A stretch of DNA of 64,000 nt from Capnocytophaga leadbetteri (GCF_003054025.1 NZ_QBKG01000002.1:62001-126000), one strand, 5' to 3'. Positions 1 to 11,216 are shown, counted from the stretch's first letter. Notes: generated from the sequence alone by a model not told the origin. Numbers and translations are program-made.

Positions 1-16
1 ATCAATTTAGCATCAG

Positions 17-631
17 CTAATTGACAAATTTCCCCGCGTATTCTGCGATAACATTTTTGTCGAAATAAGGTTCTTCATCTATATGCAGTAGCACTGGTAG
101 TTGGGTTTTATGCAGAATAAATGACTCAGTTGAAGGGTTAGGCGTACCGCTGAATACAATGCCATACACATCTAAACCTCTGTGCTTTAAGGCTTCATAA
201 GTGAGTAGCGTATGGTTGATACTGCCTAAGTAATGGCGCGATACTAGTACGATTTTATCGGTAGGGCGGAGTAGGTCTAGCATCGTGTCGTCTTCATTTA
301 GCGGTACAAAAAGCCCACCAGCAGCCTCTATCACCAAGTGGTTGTCGGTCTCAGGGCGCACTATCTTAGATAGTTCTATGCGAATGCCATCCAATTCAGC
401 TGAAAGGTGCGGACTGGCAGGGGTATGAAGAGCATAACTATTGGGGTGGAAAACAGTGCGTGTGTTAGAGATAAGTCGGCGTACTTTGTCGGTGTCTGAA
501 TTGTCTAAATCACCTGACTGTATGGGCTTCCAATAGTCAGCTTCAAGAGCTTCGGTAAGGATAGCCGAAACGATGGTTTTTCCTACTTCGGTAGAAATAC
601 CTACTACAAAATAAGTGTCTTTTTTCTTCAT
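17..631 (-). CDS. bioD: dethiobiotin synthetase
   Basis: ATP-dependent carboxylase that closes the ureido ring of dethiobiotin from 7,8-diaminopelargonate in biotin synthesis; cytoplasmic. The sequence shows a P-loop close to the N terminus (GISTEVGKT, a variant of the family's GTDTxVGKT), then WKPIQSG with the substrate lysine, and the EAAGG(L)FVPL segment typical of BioD. The frame stays open up to 664, but I chose the ATG at 631, because a TAATTTTG -7 element at 662-669 would put the transcription start downstream of the longer start. About 204 residues, normal for the family. No other bio gene is visible; the window ends just downstream. Divergent from mdh. Confidence 0.9.
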   Translation of the reverse strand: MKKKDTYFVVGISTEVGKTIVSAILTEALEADYWKPIQSGDLDNSDTDKVRRLISNTRTVFHPNSYALHTPASPHLSAELDGIRIELSKIVRPETDNHLVIEAAGGLFVPLNEDDTMLDLLRPTDKIVLVSRHYLGSINHTLLTYEALKHRGLDVYGIVFSGTPNPSTESFILHKTQLPVLLHIDEEPYFDKNVIAEYAGKFVN

Positions 632-661
632 TTTGATTGTTTTTTTTGATTTTTCAGAAAG

Positions 662-669
662 CAAAATTA
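662..669 (-). promoter_or_regulatory. bioD -7 element
   Basis: Read on the minus strand this is TAATTTTG, a match to the Bacteroidetes TAnnTTTG -7 box, 31 bases before the ATG at 631. No TTTG -33 box lies at the usual 19-21 base spacing, so it is a weak call. Confidence 0.4.
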
Positions 670-731
670 GTAGTAAAAAATTAAATAACCATCGTCAGTA
701 CAAAAAAATGTTAAAAATATTTTAAATATAA

Positions 732-763
732 TTTGCAAGATTTGGTAAAAGTTCCTACATTTG
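732..763 (+). promoter_or_regulatory. mdh promoter
   Basis: TTTG at 732-735 and TACATTTG at 756-763, 20 bases apart, match the Bacteroidetes sigma-ABfr consensus. Expected transcription start is near 770, giving a leader of about 50 bases. Confidence 0.75.
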
Positions 764-780
764 TAGCTCGAAAATAACCT

Positions 781-800
781 TCGGGAAGAGCATTTCCCGA
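781..800 (+). other. 5' leader hairpin of mdh
   Basis: TCGGGAA / TTCCCGA, a perfect 7-bp stem with a 6-base loop, lies in the mdh leader 17 bases before the ATG. It may stabilise the message or influence ribosome access; no known riboswitch is recognised. Confidence 0.5.
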
Positions 801-817
801 CCTAAATAACAGTATAT

Positions 818-1750
818 ATGAAAGTTACAGTAGTAGGAGCTGGTGCAGTAGGTGCCAGCTGTGCAGAGTACATCGCTATTAAGGACTTTGCTTCTGAAGT
901 AGTATTAATTGACATCAAAGAAGGTTTTGCTGAAGGTAAAGCTATGGATTTGATGCAAACTGCCTCTCTTAACGGGTTTGATACTCGTATCGTAGGGGTA
1001 ACTAATGATTATGCTAAAACTGCTGGTAGTGATGTAGCAGTGATTACCTCTGGTATTCCTCGCAAGCCTGGTATGACACGCGAAGAGCTTATCGGTACCA
1101 ATGCTAACATCGTAAAATCAGTAGTAGAACAGTTGGTGAAATATTCACCAAACGTCATTGTAATCGTAGTGAGCAACCCTATGGACACTATGGCTTATTT
1201 GGTACACAAAGCTACTAACTTGCCTAAAAACCACATCATCGGTATGGGTGGTGCACTTGATAGTGCTCGCTTCAAATATCGTTTGGCTGAAGCGCTAAAC
1301 AGTCCTATTTCAGACGTAGATGGTATGGTAATCGCTGCACATAGCGATAGTGGTATGCTACCACTTACTCGTTTGGCAAGCTACCGCGGAGTGCCTGTTA
1401 CCGAATTCCTTTCAGTTGACCGCCTCAACCAAGTAGCCGAAGATACTAAAGTAGGAGGAGCTACCCTTACTAAATTATTGGGTACTTCAGCTTGGTATGC
1501 ACCAGGAGCAGCAGTTTCAGCTTTAGTACAAGCTATTGCTTGCGACCAAAAGAAACTTTTCCCTTGCTCAGTATTACTCGAAGGCGAATACGGCGAAAAA
1601 GACGTATGCGTAGGTGTACCTGTAATTATAGGTAAAGACGGTATTGAGAAGATTGTAGAAGTAAAACTCAACGATGCTGAAAAAGCAAAATTTGCTGAAA
1701 GTACTGCCGCTGTACGCGAAGTAAACAAAGCGTTAGCTGGCGTGTTGTAA
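818..1750 (+). CDS. mdh: malate dehydrogenase (LDH-like type)
   Basis: NAD-dependent interconversion of malate and oxaloacetate in the TCA cycle; cytoplasmic, normally tetrameric. The N terminus has the Rossmann glycine motif GAGAVG (residues 7-12) and an aspartate at the end of strand 2 (D32) that selects NAD over NADP. The substrate loop RKPGMTR (82-88) carries the arginine that marks malate rather than lactate dehydrogenase. The catalytic histidine is in AAHSDSG, near residue 175. 310 residues, a full-length family member. Single-gene unit: own promoter and a strong terminator directly downstream. Confidence 0.97.
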   Translation: MKVTVVGAGAVGASCAEYIAIKDFASEVVLIDIKEGFAEGKAMDLMQTASLNGFDTRIVGVTNDYAKTAGSDVAVITSGIPRKPGMTREELIGTNANIVKSVVEQLVKYSPNVIVIVVSNPMDTMAYLVHKATNLPKNHIIGMGGALDSARFKYRLAEALNSPISDVDGMVIAAHSDSGMLPLTRLASYRGVPVTEFLSVDRLNQVAEDTKVGGATLTKLLGTSAWYAPGAAVSALVQAIACDQKKLFPCSVLLEGEYGEKDVCVGVPVIIGKDGIEKIVEVKLNDAEKAKFAESTAAVREVNKALAGVL

Positions 1751-1770
1751 GATTTTTGTAATCATAATAG

Positions 1771-1809
1771 AAAAATAGGCTGTCCTAATAACAAGGGCAG
1801 CCTATTTTT
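1771..1809. terminator. bidirectional terminator between mdh and minus-strand run
   Basis: AAAAATAGGCTG (1771-1782) pairs with CAGCCTATTTTT (1798-1809), a 12-bp stem with A-rich and T-rich ends, so it can work for mdh and for the converging minus-strand genes. Confidence 0.85.
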
Positions 1810-1828
1810 TGTATCATAATCATTAGCA

Positions 1829-2623
1829 TTACCACGAAATAAATACGCCCCCAGTGGTCACTAAGTACATCTTTTTTATAGGCACGATAGGCTTGGTATG
1901 CTGAATGAGTTGGTAAGAAAGCCATATACCAAGATTTTTAGTGATATGATGCTTTAGTTGTAAATCGTAGGCAAAACGTGGATTTGCGATATTGCTATCT
2001 AAGCGCGAATGCATATAACCGCTGGTGGTAAGCTGCCACTTCTCGCTGAAGAGTATTTTGAAGCCTATAGCTAAGCGGGATTTGAGGGAGCGATGGTGCA
2101 GAGTGATATTTTCGCCTGTATACTTAGGTACACCGTCCATATTCCATTTTTCGTATTCATAAAAAAAACCGAGTCCGCTAGTCAGGATAAAATGCTCTGA
2201 TTGTATAAGTCTATACCTCGACTGCATACCCGAGGCTATCCGCAACAGCAACCCCCGTGTAGGCGACCATACCACTTCGGCAAACGGATAAACCTCTAAG
2301 CGTGGTTTTACTAAATAGCGATATTCCATATGTAGAAAACCATTGCTGACGTTTACAGTATTGCCAAAAGCAGTAATCTCTAATTGGTTGATAAGGGTAA
2401 TAGCTTTTTTCTTCTGAAGTAGCCAACTAACATTCGCGTTATTTTTAAAACTGAAGAAGTTTTCTTTTTCAGTTTTGAAGTTGAGTTCAGGCGCAACAGA
2501 GCCTTGCCAAGAGCGGGTGGTATCAATTACCGTAGCGAGACTCTCGGTAAATATAATCTGTGCGCGCAAGGGTAGGAGGGGGCACAGTAGGTTAAATAGT
2601 AAGCAGTAGCGTAAGAAGGTCAT
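1829..2623 (-). CDS. outer-membrane beta-barrel protein, DUF481/YdiY-like
   Basis: Begins with a signal peptide ending in LRAQ, followed by alternating aromatic/polar strands (repeated segments such as NFFSFKNNANVSWLL and HMEYRYLVKPRLEVYPF) and a C-terminal residue pattern ending in W, as expected for a barrel of roughly 10-12 strands. The order of strands resembles the DUF481/YdiY salt-induced outer-membrane proteins, but there is no diagnostic motif. Its ATG overlaps the stop of the upstream Fe-S gene by 4 bases (2620-2623), so the two are translationally coupled. In related bacteria a CCG-domain Fe-S partner usually sits at this position. Function unknown. Confidence 0.55.
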   Translation of the reverse strand: MTFLRYCLLFNLLCPLLPLRAQIIFTESLATVIDTTRSWQGSVAPELNFKTEKENFFSFKNNANVSWLLQKKKAITLINQLEITAFGNTVNVSNGFLHMEYRYLVKPRLEVYPFAEVVWSPTRGLLLRIASGMQSRYRLIQSEHFILTSGLGFFYEYEKWNMDGVPKYTGENITLHHRSLKSRLAIGFKILFSEKWQLTTSGYMHSRLDSNIANPRFAYDLQLKHHITKNLGIWLSYQLIQHTKPIVPIKKMYLVTTGGVFISW

Positions 2624-3933
2624 ATATTTACTATTTGGGCACGGTCGGCTTGGCTATAAGCCCACGGTGCTCCGTTATTCTCTATATTGGTCATCATAGC
2701 ATTTAGCTCGGTAGGAGCAGCTGATTGCTCCATTACTGAGTATTGGCGCAGCTCCATAATAATACTCACCGGACTGATGCTCACAGGGCAGGCTTCAGCA
2801 CAAGCATTGCAAGTGGTACAAGCCCATAGCTCTTCCGCCGTGATGTAATCGCCTAATAGCTGTTTGCCATCATCTTCAAACTTGCCATGCTTATCGATGT
2901 TCTTACCAACTTCTTCTAAGCGGTCGCGGGTTTTCATCATAATGGCACGAGGGGAGAGCTTCTTGCCGGTAAGGTTTGCCGGACACTCATCAGTGCAACG
3001 TCCGCACTCAGTGCAAGTGTAAGCACTCATCAGCTGTACCCACGTAAGGTCGGCTACATCTGAAGCCCCAAACTTTTCAGGAGGGGTAGTGTCTTGGGCA
3101 GCAAAAGGGTCGGCAGTAGGGTCTAACATTAGTTTTACCTCACGTGTTACCGTAGGATTTACCTTCAGCGCTCCTAAAGGTTGAATAGAGGCGTAGTAGG
3201 TATTAGGAAATGCTAATAATATGTGTAGATGTTTAGAGTAGTATAAGTAGTTTAAGAAGCACAAAACTCCGATGATATGCAACCACCAACAGCTGCGCTC
3301 TATCGCTATAAGAGTAGGTACAGAGGCGTATCGGAAAAGAGGTACTATGTATTGGCTGATGCCGAAAGCTCCTGTAGAAACGTAGTGAGGAACGTGTAGG
3401 GCTTGTAGTTGGGTATCGGCAGCGTTCATTAGCAGAAACAGACTCATCATCACCATTTCGGCGTAGAGAATGTTGTTAGCATCTTTCTTAGCCCACCCTT
3501 TTAGTTCAGTTTTCTGAAAACGAGGTAGTTTTAATATATTACGCCGTATCCAGAAAGTGATAACAGCTATGATAACTAAAAGAGCTAACCCCTCAAAAGC
3601 AGTGATTAAGAAGTAGTACCAAACTCCTAAGCTAGCAAATATACGGTGAGAGTCTGTAAGTCCGTCAATGATGATTTCTAAAAGCTCTATGTTGATAATC
3701 AAGAAGCCTGCATATACTATAAGGTGTAGTACGGCTACTATGGGGCGCACTAACATCTTTTGTTGCCCAAAGGCTATACGCAGCATATTCTTTAGGCGTT
3801 CGCGTTTGTGGTCGGTTACTACCTCAGGGCGACCTAAACGTATGTTGCGTATGAGTTTGCGTATATTATAAATGAAAAAGCCTCCTCCTATACAGAGAAG
3901 TATCGCAAATACTATGTTAGGGAGGAAGCTCAT
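2620..3933 (-). CDS. membrane 4Fe-4S ferredoxin-type protein, HdrC/NarI-like
   Basis: A membrane electron-transfer protein. The N-terminal ~240 residues hold about six hydrophobic helices (e.g. 7-25, 62-88, 108-130, 156-172, 212-230) resembling nitrate-reductase gamma subunits. The soluble C-terminal part carries two 4Fe-4S clusters, C307/310/313/317 in CTECGRCTDECP and C372/375/378/382 in CTTCNACAEACP. Such proteins in Flavobacteria are normally encoded beside an HdrB-like CCG-domain Fe-S protein; none is visible here. It sits between mlaD-like and an outer-membrane gene in one minus-strand run. Electron donor and acceptor cannot be told from sequence. Confidence 0.8.
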   Translation of the reverse strand: MSFLPNIVFAILLCIGGGFFIYNIRKLIRNIRLGRPEVVTDHKRERLKNMLRIAFGQQKMLVRPIVAVLHLIVYAGFLIINIELLEIIIDGLTDSHRIFASLGVWYYFLITAFEGLALLVIIAVITFWIRRNILKLPRFQKTELKGWAKKDANNILYAEMVMMSLFLLMNAADTQLQALHVPHYVSTGAFGISQYIVPLFRYASVPTLIAIERSCWWLHIIGVLCFLNYLYYSKHLHILLAFPNTYYASIQPLGALKVNPTVTREVKLMLDPTADPFAAQDTTPPEKFGASDVADLTWVQLMSAYTCTECGRCTDECPANLTGKKLSPRAIMMKTRDRLEEVGKNIDKHGKFEDDGKQLLGDYITAEELWACTTCNACAEACPVSISPVSIIMELRQYSVMEQSAAPTELNAMMTNIENNGAPWAYSQADRAQIVNI

Positions 3934-3945
3934 TATACGTTTATA

Positions 3946-4896
3946 TTATTCTGATTTTTCTTCGTCTTGAGGTTCGTATACTTTAGCTTTTTTGCCAAAG
4001 ATAGAGAAATGTACATAGCGCTTAGGGTTTAGACGGAAGTCTTGTAGCAATAGCTCTAACTGTTTAGCAGACTTGTCTAAGTCTTTGTATAGCGCTTCGT
4101 CTTTCATCAGTTTGCCTATAGTGCCTTTGCCCCCTTCTATATCGGCTAAAAGAGTATTAAGGTTGTTGAGAGTAGTTTGAGCATCAGCTATAACCTTGTT
4201 AAGTTCAGCTTCTGATAGTTCGCCAGATACTTTAGCTAAATCAGTAGTGATTTTATTAGCGTTTTGTAGGGTAGAGCGCAGGTTGCTTTGGCTATCAGCT
4301 AACAACTTATTGAGGGTAACTGATGCTTGGTTGAGGTTGCGCATAGTAGTACTGATTTCGGCTATAGCTACTTTTAGGTCGTTAGAGGTTTTAGCATCTA
4401 AAATCTTATTTACACCGGTAAGGGTAGTGTCAGCCTGATTGAGTAAGTGGTTTAGTTTTTCTTGAGTAGGCTTAATAGAAGAAGAGATAGACGCAAGCAT
4501 ATCTTCTTGAATACGCGCTTCGAGTACATCGCCTGATACCGCTATAGGGGCATTGTCAAAAGCAGGGATAATCTGAAGTCCAGCGCCGCCTAATAAACTG
4601 TTGTACAGCTCGGCTACACTATTTTTAGAGAATGAAAAATCGTCAGAACACTCCATAGTGATTTTGATTCTTGCTGTTTTCTCTTCTAAATCAACAGCTT
4701 CAACACTACCTACTTTAACTCCGTTTACAGTTATTTGAGTACCTGTTTTTAGTCCGCCTGAATGAGGAAAGTAAGCGTAATAGATATTGGTTTTCTTAAA
4801 TATAGATTTTGATTTTAGGAAGTTAAATCCTACGAAAAAAGCAGCAATACCTGCTATTACTATAATGGCTGTTTTTACTTCTTTTGATAATTTCAT
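3946..4896 (-). CDS. MlaD/MCE-family lipid-transport protein
   Basis: A periplasmic, inner-membrane-anchored lipid-binding subunit. One transmembrane helix at residues 10-26 is followed by an MCE domain (about 35-115; YFPHSGGLKTGTQITVNGVKVGSV) and a long helical/coiled-coil tail (about 130-300) rich in N, L and A. Usually partnered with MlaE/MlaF-type ABC subunits, which are not in this window; in Flavobacteria the amidase-MCE-FeS order seen here is common. Gap of 12 bases to the downstream Fe-S gene and 19 bases to the upstream amidase gene suggests one transcript. Confidence 0.85.
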   Translation of the reverse strand: MKLSKEVKTAIIVIAGIAAFFVGFNFLKSKSIFKKTNIYYAYFPHSGGLKTGTQITVNGVKVGSVEAVDLEEKTARIKITMECSDDFSFSKNSVAELYNSLLGGAGLQIIPAFDNAPIAVSGDVLEARIQEDMLASISSSIKPTQEKLNHLLNQADTTLTGVNKILDAKTSNDLKVAIAEISTTMRNLNQASVTLNKLLADSQSNLRSTLQNANKITTDLAKVSGELSEAELNKVIADAQTTLNNLNTLLADIEGGKGTIGKLMKDEALYKDLDKSAKQLELLLQDFRLNPKRYVHFSIFGKKAKVYEPQDEEKSE

Positions 4897-4915
4897 CAGT
4901 TTTTATTTATAGGTT

Positions 4916-6028
4916 CTATTTTTCTATTTGTTTAGCTTTCTCTATAGTGATTCGTTTCCCAAGATAAAAAGCCGCTATGTAAGCATCTTTGTAGCCTTTT
5001 TTTTTAGCATTGCTCAGTAGGGTAAGAGCCTCTTTGTGTCGTTTAGCATTGCCGTAATAATACACATATACCTTACCGTCTTTTTCTGTTGAAATAGGCG
5101 AGAGCCCTTTGAAGTTAAACGGCTTAGCTTCCAAGCGTTTGGGGCTAGACGAAATTTGCACTTTGTAAGATACACTCCCCTTTTCGGTAGGGTGGTTTGC
5201 AGGCTGTTTTCTGCCTGTGCCGTGTACTGATACAGTGTCGCTAGGCGCTACGTATGAACTTTGCCCTTGTATCCATTTTTTATAGGTTAGGATAGCTGTA
5301 GCAATGTTTTCGGCAAACTCTTCTTGCCCTTTTTCTGAGGTTAAGAACTTTCGCTCTTCGTTACTAGTAAGAAAGGCCGTCTCGATAAGTATACTTGGCA
5401 TATAGGTTTGGTGCAGCACTATGAAGCCTGCTTGGCGCACTCCTCTGTTGGCGCGCTTCATAACCCCTGTTAGCTGACTTTGCACTATCTTAGCCAATTG
5501 TATGCTTTGCTCTAAAAACTCTTCTTGCATAATAGAGAGCCCAATAATCGACTCGGGAGAGTTGATATTGTACTGGGCATACTTCTTCTTGTAATCATCT
5601 TCTAAATAGATTACTGAGTTTTCAGCCTTAGCTACCTCGAAGTTTTGTTCGTTAGCATTCAACCCCAATACATAAGTTTCAGTTCCCTCTACTTGTGTTT
5701 CGTGGGCGTTGCAGTGTATCGATACGAATACATCTGCTTTGTTTTTGTTGGCGATAGCTCCTCGCTCGTATAGGTCGATAAGCTCATCGGTTTTGCGGGT
5801 GTAAATAACCTTGATGTCAGGGTGAGCTTCTAATTTCTTTCCTACCAGAAGGGCTATTTTTAGCACTACGTCTTTCTCATAAATAGTTTTATTGACTACC
5901 TTACCAGGGTCTTTTCCTCCGTGCCCTGCGTCTAAAACTACTTTGAAAACAGGTGTCTTCTGAGCATACCCACTTAGGGGAATAGCCCAGCATAACCAGA
6001 AAAGTATGAGGCGTAAAAGTTTCATCAA
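4916..6028 (-). CDS. N-acetylmuramoyl-L-alanine amidase (Amidase_3)
   Basis: Periplasmic zinc amidase that cuts the bond between N-acetylmuramic acid and the peptide stem during cell separation. Signal peptide 1-22 (ending GYAQ); the Amidase_3 domain starts with VVLDAGHGGKDPG, zinc ligands H36, E51 and H105 (SIHCNAH), and the catalytic glutamate is in ILIETAFL near residue 215. The last ~80 residues (from SYKVQISSS) look like a SPOR-type domain that would bind denuded septal glycan. 370 residues. Lies directly upstream of the MCE gene. Confidence 0.9.
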   Translation of the reverse strand: MMKLLRLILFWLCWAIPLSGYAQKTPVFKVVLDAGHGGKDPGKVVNKTIYEKDVVLKIALLVGKKLEAHPDIKVIYTRKTDELIDLYERGAIANKNKADVFVSIHCNAHETQVEGTETYVLGLNANEQNFEVAKAENSVIYLEDDYKKKYAQYNINSPESIIGLSIMQEEFLEQSIQLAKIVQSQLTGVMKRANRGVRQAGFIVLHQTYMPSILIETAFLTSNEERKFLTSEKGQEEFAENIATAILTYKKWIQGQSSYVAPSDTVSVHGTGRKQPANHPTEKGSVSYKVQISSSPKRLEAKPFNFKGLSPISTEKDGKVYVYYYGNAKRHKEALTLLSNAKKKGYKDAYIAAFYLGKRITIEKAKQIEK

Positions 6029-6097
6029 TTAGTTTTTTGTTTTAATTGGGGGCAAAGATAACGGTTTTAGCTTACAATGCCAAACTTCCCTACATAT

Positions 6098-8137
<2,040 letters not shown>

Positions 8138-8153
8138 TCAAAGCTAACCAATT

Positions 8154-10892
8154 TTATCGTAAGATACGGTCTGGTTCTTTGTTTTTCTCCCATTTTAGGT
8201 CAGAAAGCATTGAGGCTTTGATACCAATAAAGAAGTACCAAGAGGTGCGGTAACCAAAAGGGGTGAATTGAAAACTCATTTTGAAACTGTTCAGGTCGCG
8301 CTCGAAACGGAGCTGGGTGTATGTAAAACCTTTGTTTACAAAGTCGTAACCGCTTGAGAGTCCTACTTGCCACTTAGGGGTGAGCGACACATTGCCCGAG
8401 AACATCAGCGAGTTATTAGAAATCATACTTTCGCGCGCTTGATTGCTGTAAGTGAGCGAGTGCGCAAGCGTTAAATCCCAAGGGATAGTAGCCTGATAGA
8501 ACTTTTGCTTTTCGTCTCCGTCTTTCTCCTCTTTCTTATCGCCAATATGCTGCACATCATTTAGCGGCTTAGAAGACCCAAATAGGTCGTCAGTACGTCC
8601 GCCCGATACATTACCGGTACTCTTTTTATCCTTGCTGTTTTTGTCTTTCTTGTCCTTTTTGTCTTTGTTAGAGAAAGAATAGTTAGTAGAAATATTGGCA
8701 TTGGTCAGCCTAAAGAGACTACCGCCATTGTTGATATTCCACTTTTCCATTTGTCGCCCGTTGTTGTCGATAGCGTACGGGTTGAGAGTGGCACCAAAAT
8801 TAACCCCTAACTTGCCATTGAACAAAGCAGTACCTCCTGTAACGTTCACCGGACTGAATTGCTTGGTTATCACATTGTAGTTAGAGCTGAAGTTGAGGCT
8901 GTTTAGCAGCATAACCTTTCGTGGAGCTGTTTCGGCACTGTCTTTTTGCTTCATCTTAGCCTCGAAAGTGTTAGCAAGCGAAAAGCCTATTGACTGCGAT
9001 TCGTGTAGTCCTGGGGTGCCATAGATACCCCCTTCGAAGCGCGAGTATTGCATACGATTGCCGTACGCATCGGCTATGTAATAATCGTAATACTGGTCGA
9101 ATGATGGGGTGTAGCCATAGCTTACTGAAGGGCGCATCACGTGACGGATAGCTTGTATGGCTGCTCCTTTTTTGAAGCGGAAAGTACCATAAATGGTAGT
9201 TCCTAAGCTAGCCCCTAAGTTGTACGTCATAAAACGGTCGAAGCCGCTAAGGGTATCGATACCTACCTTGCCAATAGTGCTATTGAAGTTGTTTTTGCGT
9301 ATGGTTTTGAATTGCCAAGTTTCGTTAATAGATGAGTTGAGCCCTAAGGTGATGTATTTCATCAGTTTAGCAGTAGTGCTAATCGGGATAGAATGTTGCA
9401 CCCCATTGCGCGCCTCGTTGAACATTTTCTTTGAAAAGAAAAGGCTATCGTAGGTAGCAAAACGGTTGTCAGCCTGCATACTATACTGTAAGTTCAAACT
9501 CTTGATAAGTCCTTTTTTGGTTTCGCCCTCTTTGGCAAAAGGGTAAATACGCTCTACGCTTCCGCGCAGCGAAGGCAGGGTCATATCTATACTTTTGGTA
9601 TTCGTATTCTGTGAGTGCGATGCCGATACTGACAAGTTCACCGAAGGCGATGAGGGGAAAGTCTTAGAGTATGACACTGACGACATCATCGTGTTGTTTA
9701 GGAAGTTAGAGGTATTGGCTTGGTTATACGACTCTTGGTAGTACCTACTATTGCTCGACAGGTTTACAGAGGCTGAAAAGTTAGAGTTAGGGTTTGCCTT
9801 GCTGTCCTTGCTGTGCGTCCACTGTATGCTGTACATCTGGCTGCCCGAATAGTCGGGTAAGCCCCTCATACTGTAGATGTTATTCTCATAAGTAAGGTTG
9901 AAACTACCTGTGTATCGATAGCGCTTCACATAGGCCGATTGAGCTCGCAATCCGTAGCTACCATTAGTGTAATAATCGGCTGTGAGAGCAAGGTCGAAAT
10001 TATTGCTAACTACAAAGTAATAGCCTATGTTCTGAAGGAAATAACCGCGGTTATTCACCTCGCCAAAGGTAGGAAAGATAAGCCCTGAAGAGCGCCCCGA
10101 TACCATAGGGTAATAAGCAAACGGAATGGCGATAGGGGTAGGGATATCGACTATATACATATTGCTGAAGCCTGCGATAATCTTCTTTTTAGGTACGAAC
10201 TTAGCTTTGTATACTTTGATGTAATAATCAGGGTCGTCGAGGTCTTCGGCCGTAGTAATGATGGCGTTGCGCATAAAGTAAGTAGAGTCGTTCTCTTTCT
10301 TGATGATTTCGCCCTTTACGTTGTTTTCGTCCTGCTTAGTGTAGGCATTGCGGATAATCGCCTTTTGGTTGCGATAGTTGAAGCGGATAGAGTCCGGCTC
10401 AATAACATCATTCCCTTGCTTGAATACAGGGTGCTGGCTGTACTCACCAAGACTATCTTTTAGTCGCCCCGCATATACTTCACCTTTTTGGAAGTTGATA
10501 ACATCTATCCCTGCAGTAATATCAATATCAGTATATTGCACATTGGTTTCGTTGTGCAAGATGATTTCGTGGGTAGCTTTGTTGAAGACGATACTATCTT
10601 TAGCCTTGTATTTTACCACATCCTCTAAAGCACCTTTAGGTTTTTTGATAGTGTCTTTTTTCTTGAGGGTATCAACCTTAGCCTTAGGCTTTTGAGGTTT
10701 GGGTCTCCTGCCGCGCAGTTGGACAGGCAACTTAGGAGTTAAGCTATCTTTTTTGAGAGTATCGGTTATAGAAAAAGGATATTCATACTGAAAACTGCCC
10801 TTTCTAAAGGCAAAAGTTTCAGCGTACCAAAAGCAAGAAGTAATTACTAATAAGCTAATAATGAATGTTATGGTGCGTTTATACTGTTGCAA
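8154..10892 (-). CDS. LptD-like LPS-assembly outer-membrane protein
   Basis: Probably inserts LPS into the outer leaflet of the outer membrane with LptE. After an N-terminal membrane segment (FIISLLVITSC) and a basic/proline-rich linker, residues ~95-230 resemble an OstA/LptA-like beta-jellyroll domain, followed by the conserved IPFAYYPMVSGRSSGLIFP segment that opens the LptD barrel; the remaining ~650 residues are amphipathic strands. A Lys/Asp-rich periplasmic or surface insert (KDKKDKKDKNSKDKK) lies near residue 765. The frame begins with a TTG at 10928, but a TACTTTTG box at 10926-10933 overlaps it, so an in-frame TTG at 10892 is the better start. Confidence 0.8.
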   Translation of the reverse strand: MQQYKRTITFIISLLVITSCFWYAETFAFRKGSFQYEYPFSITDTLKKDSLTPKLPVQLRGRRPKPQKPKAKVDTLKKKDTIKKPKGALEDVVKYKAKDSIVFNKATHEIILHNETNVQYTDIDITAGIDVINFQKGEVYAGRLKDSLGEYSQHPVFKQGNDVIEPDSIRFNYRNQKAIIRNAYTKQDENNVKGEIIKKENDSTYFMRNAIITTAEDLDDPDYYIKVYKAKFVPKKKIIAGFSNMYIVDIPTPIAIPFAYYPMVSGRSSGLIFPTFGEVNNRGYFLQNIGYYFVVSNNFDLALTADYYTNGSYGLRAQSAYVKRYRYTGSFNLTYENNIYSMRGLPDYSGSQMYSIQWTHSKDSKANPNSNFSASVNLSSNSRYYQESYNQANTSNFLNNTMMSSVSYSKTFPSSPSVNLSVSASHSQNTNTKSIDMTLPSLRGSVERIYPFAKEGETKKGLIKSLNLQYSMQADNRFATYDSLFFSKKMFNEARNGVQHSIPISTTAKLMKYITLGLNSSINETWQFKTIRKNNFNSTIGKVGIDTLSGFDRFMTYNLGASLGTTIYGTFRFKKGAAIQAIRHVMRPSVSYGYTPSFDQYYDYYIADAYGNRMQYSRFEGGIYGTPGLHESQSIGFSLANTFEAKMKQKDSAETAPRKVMLLNSLNFSSNYNVITKQFSPVNVTGGTALFNGKLGVNFGATLNPYAIDNNGRQMEKWNINNGGSLFRLTNANISTNYSFSNKDKKDKKDKNSKDKKSTGNVSGGRTDDLFGSSKPLNDVQHIGDKKEEKDGDEKQKFYQATIPWDLTLAHSLTYSNQARESMISNNSLMFSGNVSLTPKWQVGLSSGYDFVNKGFTYTQLRFERDLNSFKMSFQFTPFGYRTSWYFFIGIKASMLSDLKWEKNKEPDRILR

Positions 10893-10925
10893 AGTCTTTT
10901 CTGATTTTGATGTATTTTGAGGGCT

Positions 10926-10933
10926 CAAAAGTA
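10926..10933 (-). promoter_or_regulatory. lptD -7 element
   Basis: TACTTTTG on the minus strand; matches the TAnnTTTG box. No good -33 partner. If used, transcription starts near 10921, downstream of the longest possible start codon. Confidence 0.4.
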
Positions 10934-11064
10934 CGACTTTTTTTTGAATTGAGAGTTATTTTTGGGGATTTTTTGAATGACAAGCAGGGAAGACTGGGAG
11001 GTATAGGAGGGCTGAGAGGGCTGGGAGTAGGATATTTTTATGGGTTAGGGTGGTTTAATAGACG

Positions 11065-11155
11065 TTTATTTTTCGGTAAACCTTCGCTTATCTTTCGGTG
11101 TTCGTATATTGTAAGTATATCTGAAGTAAAGGGAAGGAGTAAAAGAAATATTTTC
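11065..11155. repeat. copy of a dispersed intergenic repeat
   Basis: Contains ATTTTTCGG, TTCGGTGT, a 14-base spacer, TATATC, then AAGTAAAGGGAAGG and an AATATTTT tail. The same parts in the same order and spacing occur in reverse orientation at about 29150-29245 upstream of the hybrid regulator. The 10929-11166 interval otherwise holds a G-rich tract with no supported gene. Confidence 0.5.
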
Positions 11156-11166
11156 TGCTGTGGTCA

Positions 11167-11197
11167 TTTGTTATTTGATAATTATTTACTATCTTTG
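11167..11197 (+). promoter_or_regulatory. der promoter
   Basis: TTTG at 11167-11170 and TATCTTTG at 11190-11197, spaced by 19 bases, an excellent Bacteroidetes promoter; the start codon follows at 11217. This also rules out the longer reading frame starting at 11160. Confidence 0.8.
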
Positions 11198-11216
11198 CAA
11201 AAATAAATTAACTAAT

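Noticed and set aside
10929-11166. 113-residue plus-strand frame before der
   Set aside because: It lies across the lptD and der promoter regions, with G-rich low-complexity sequence; no protein signature.
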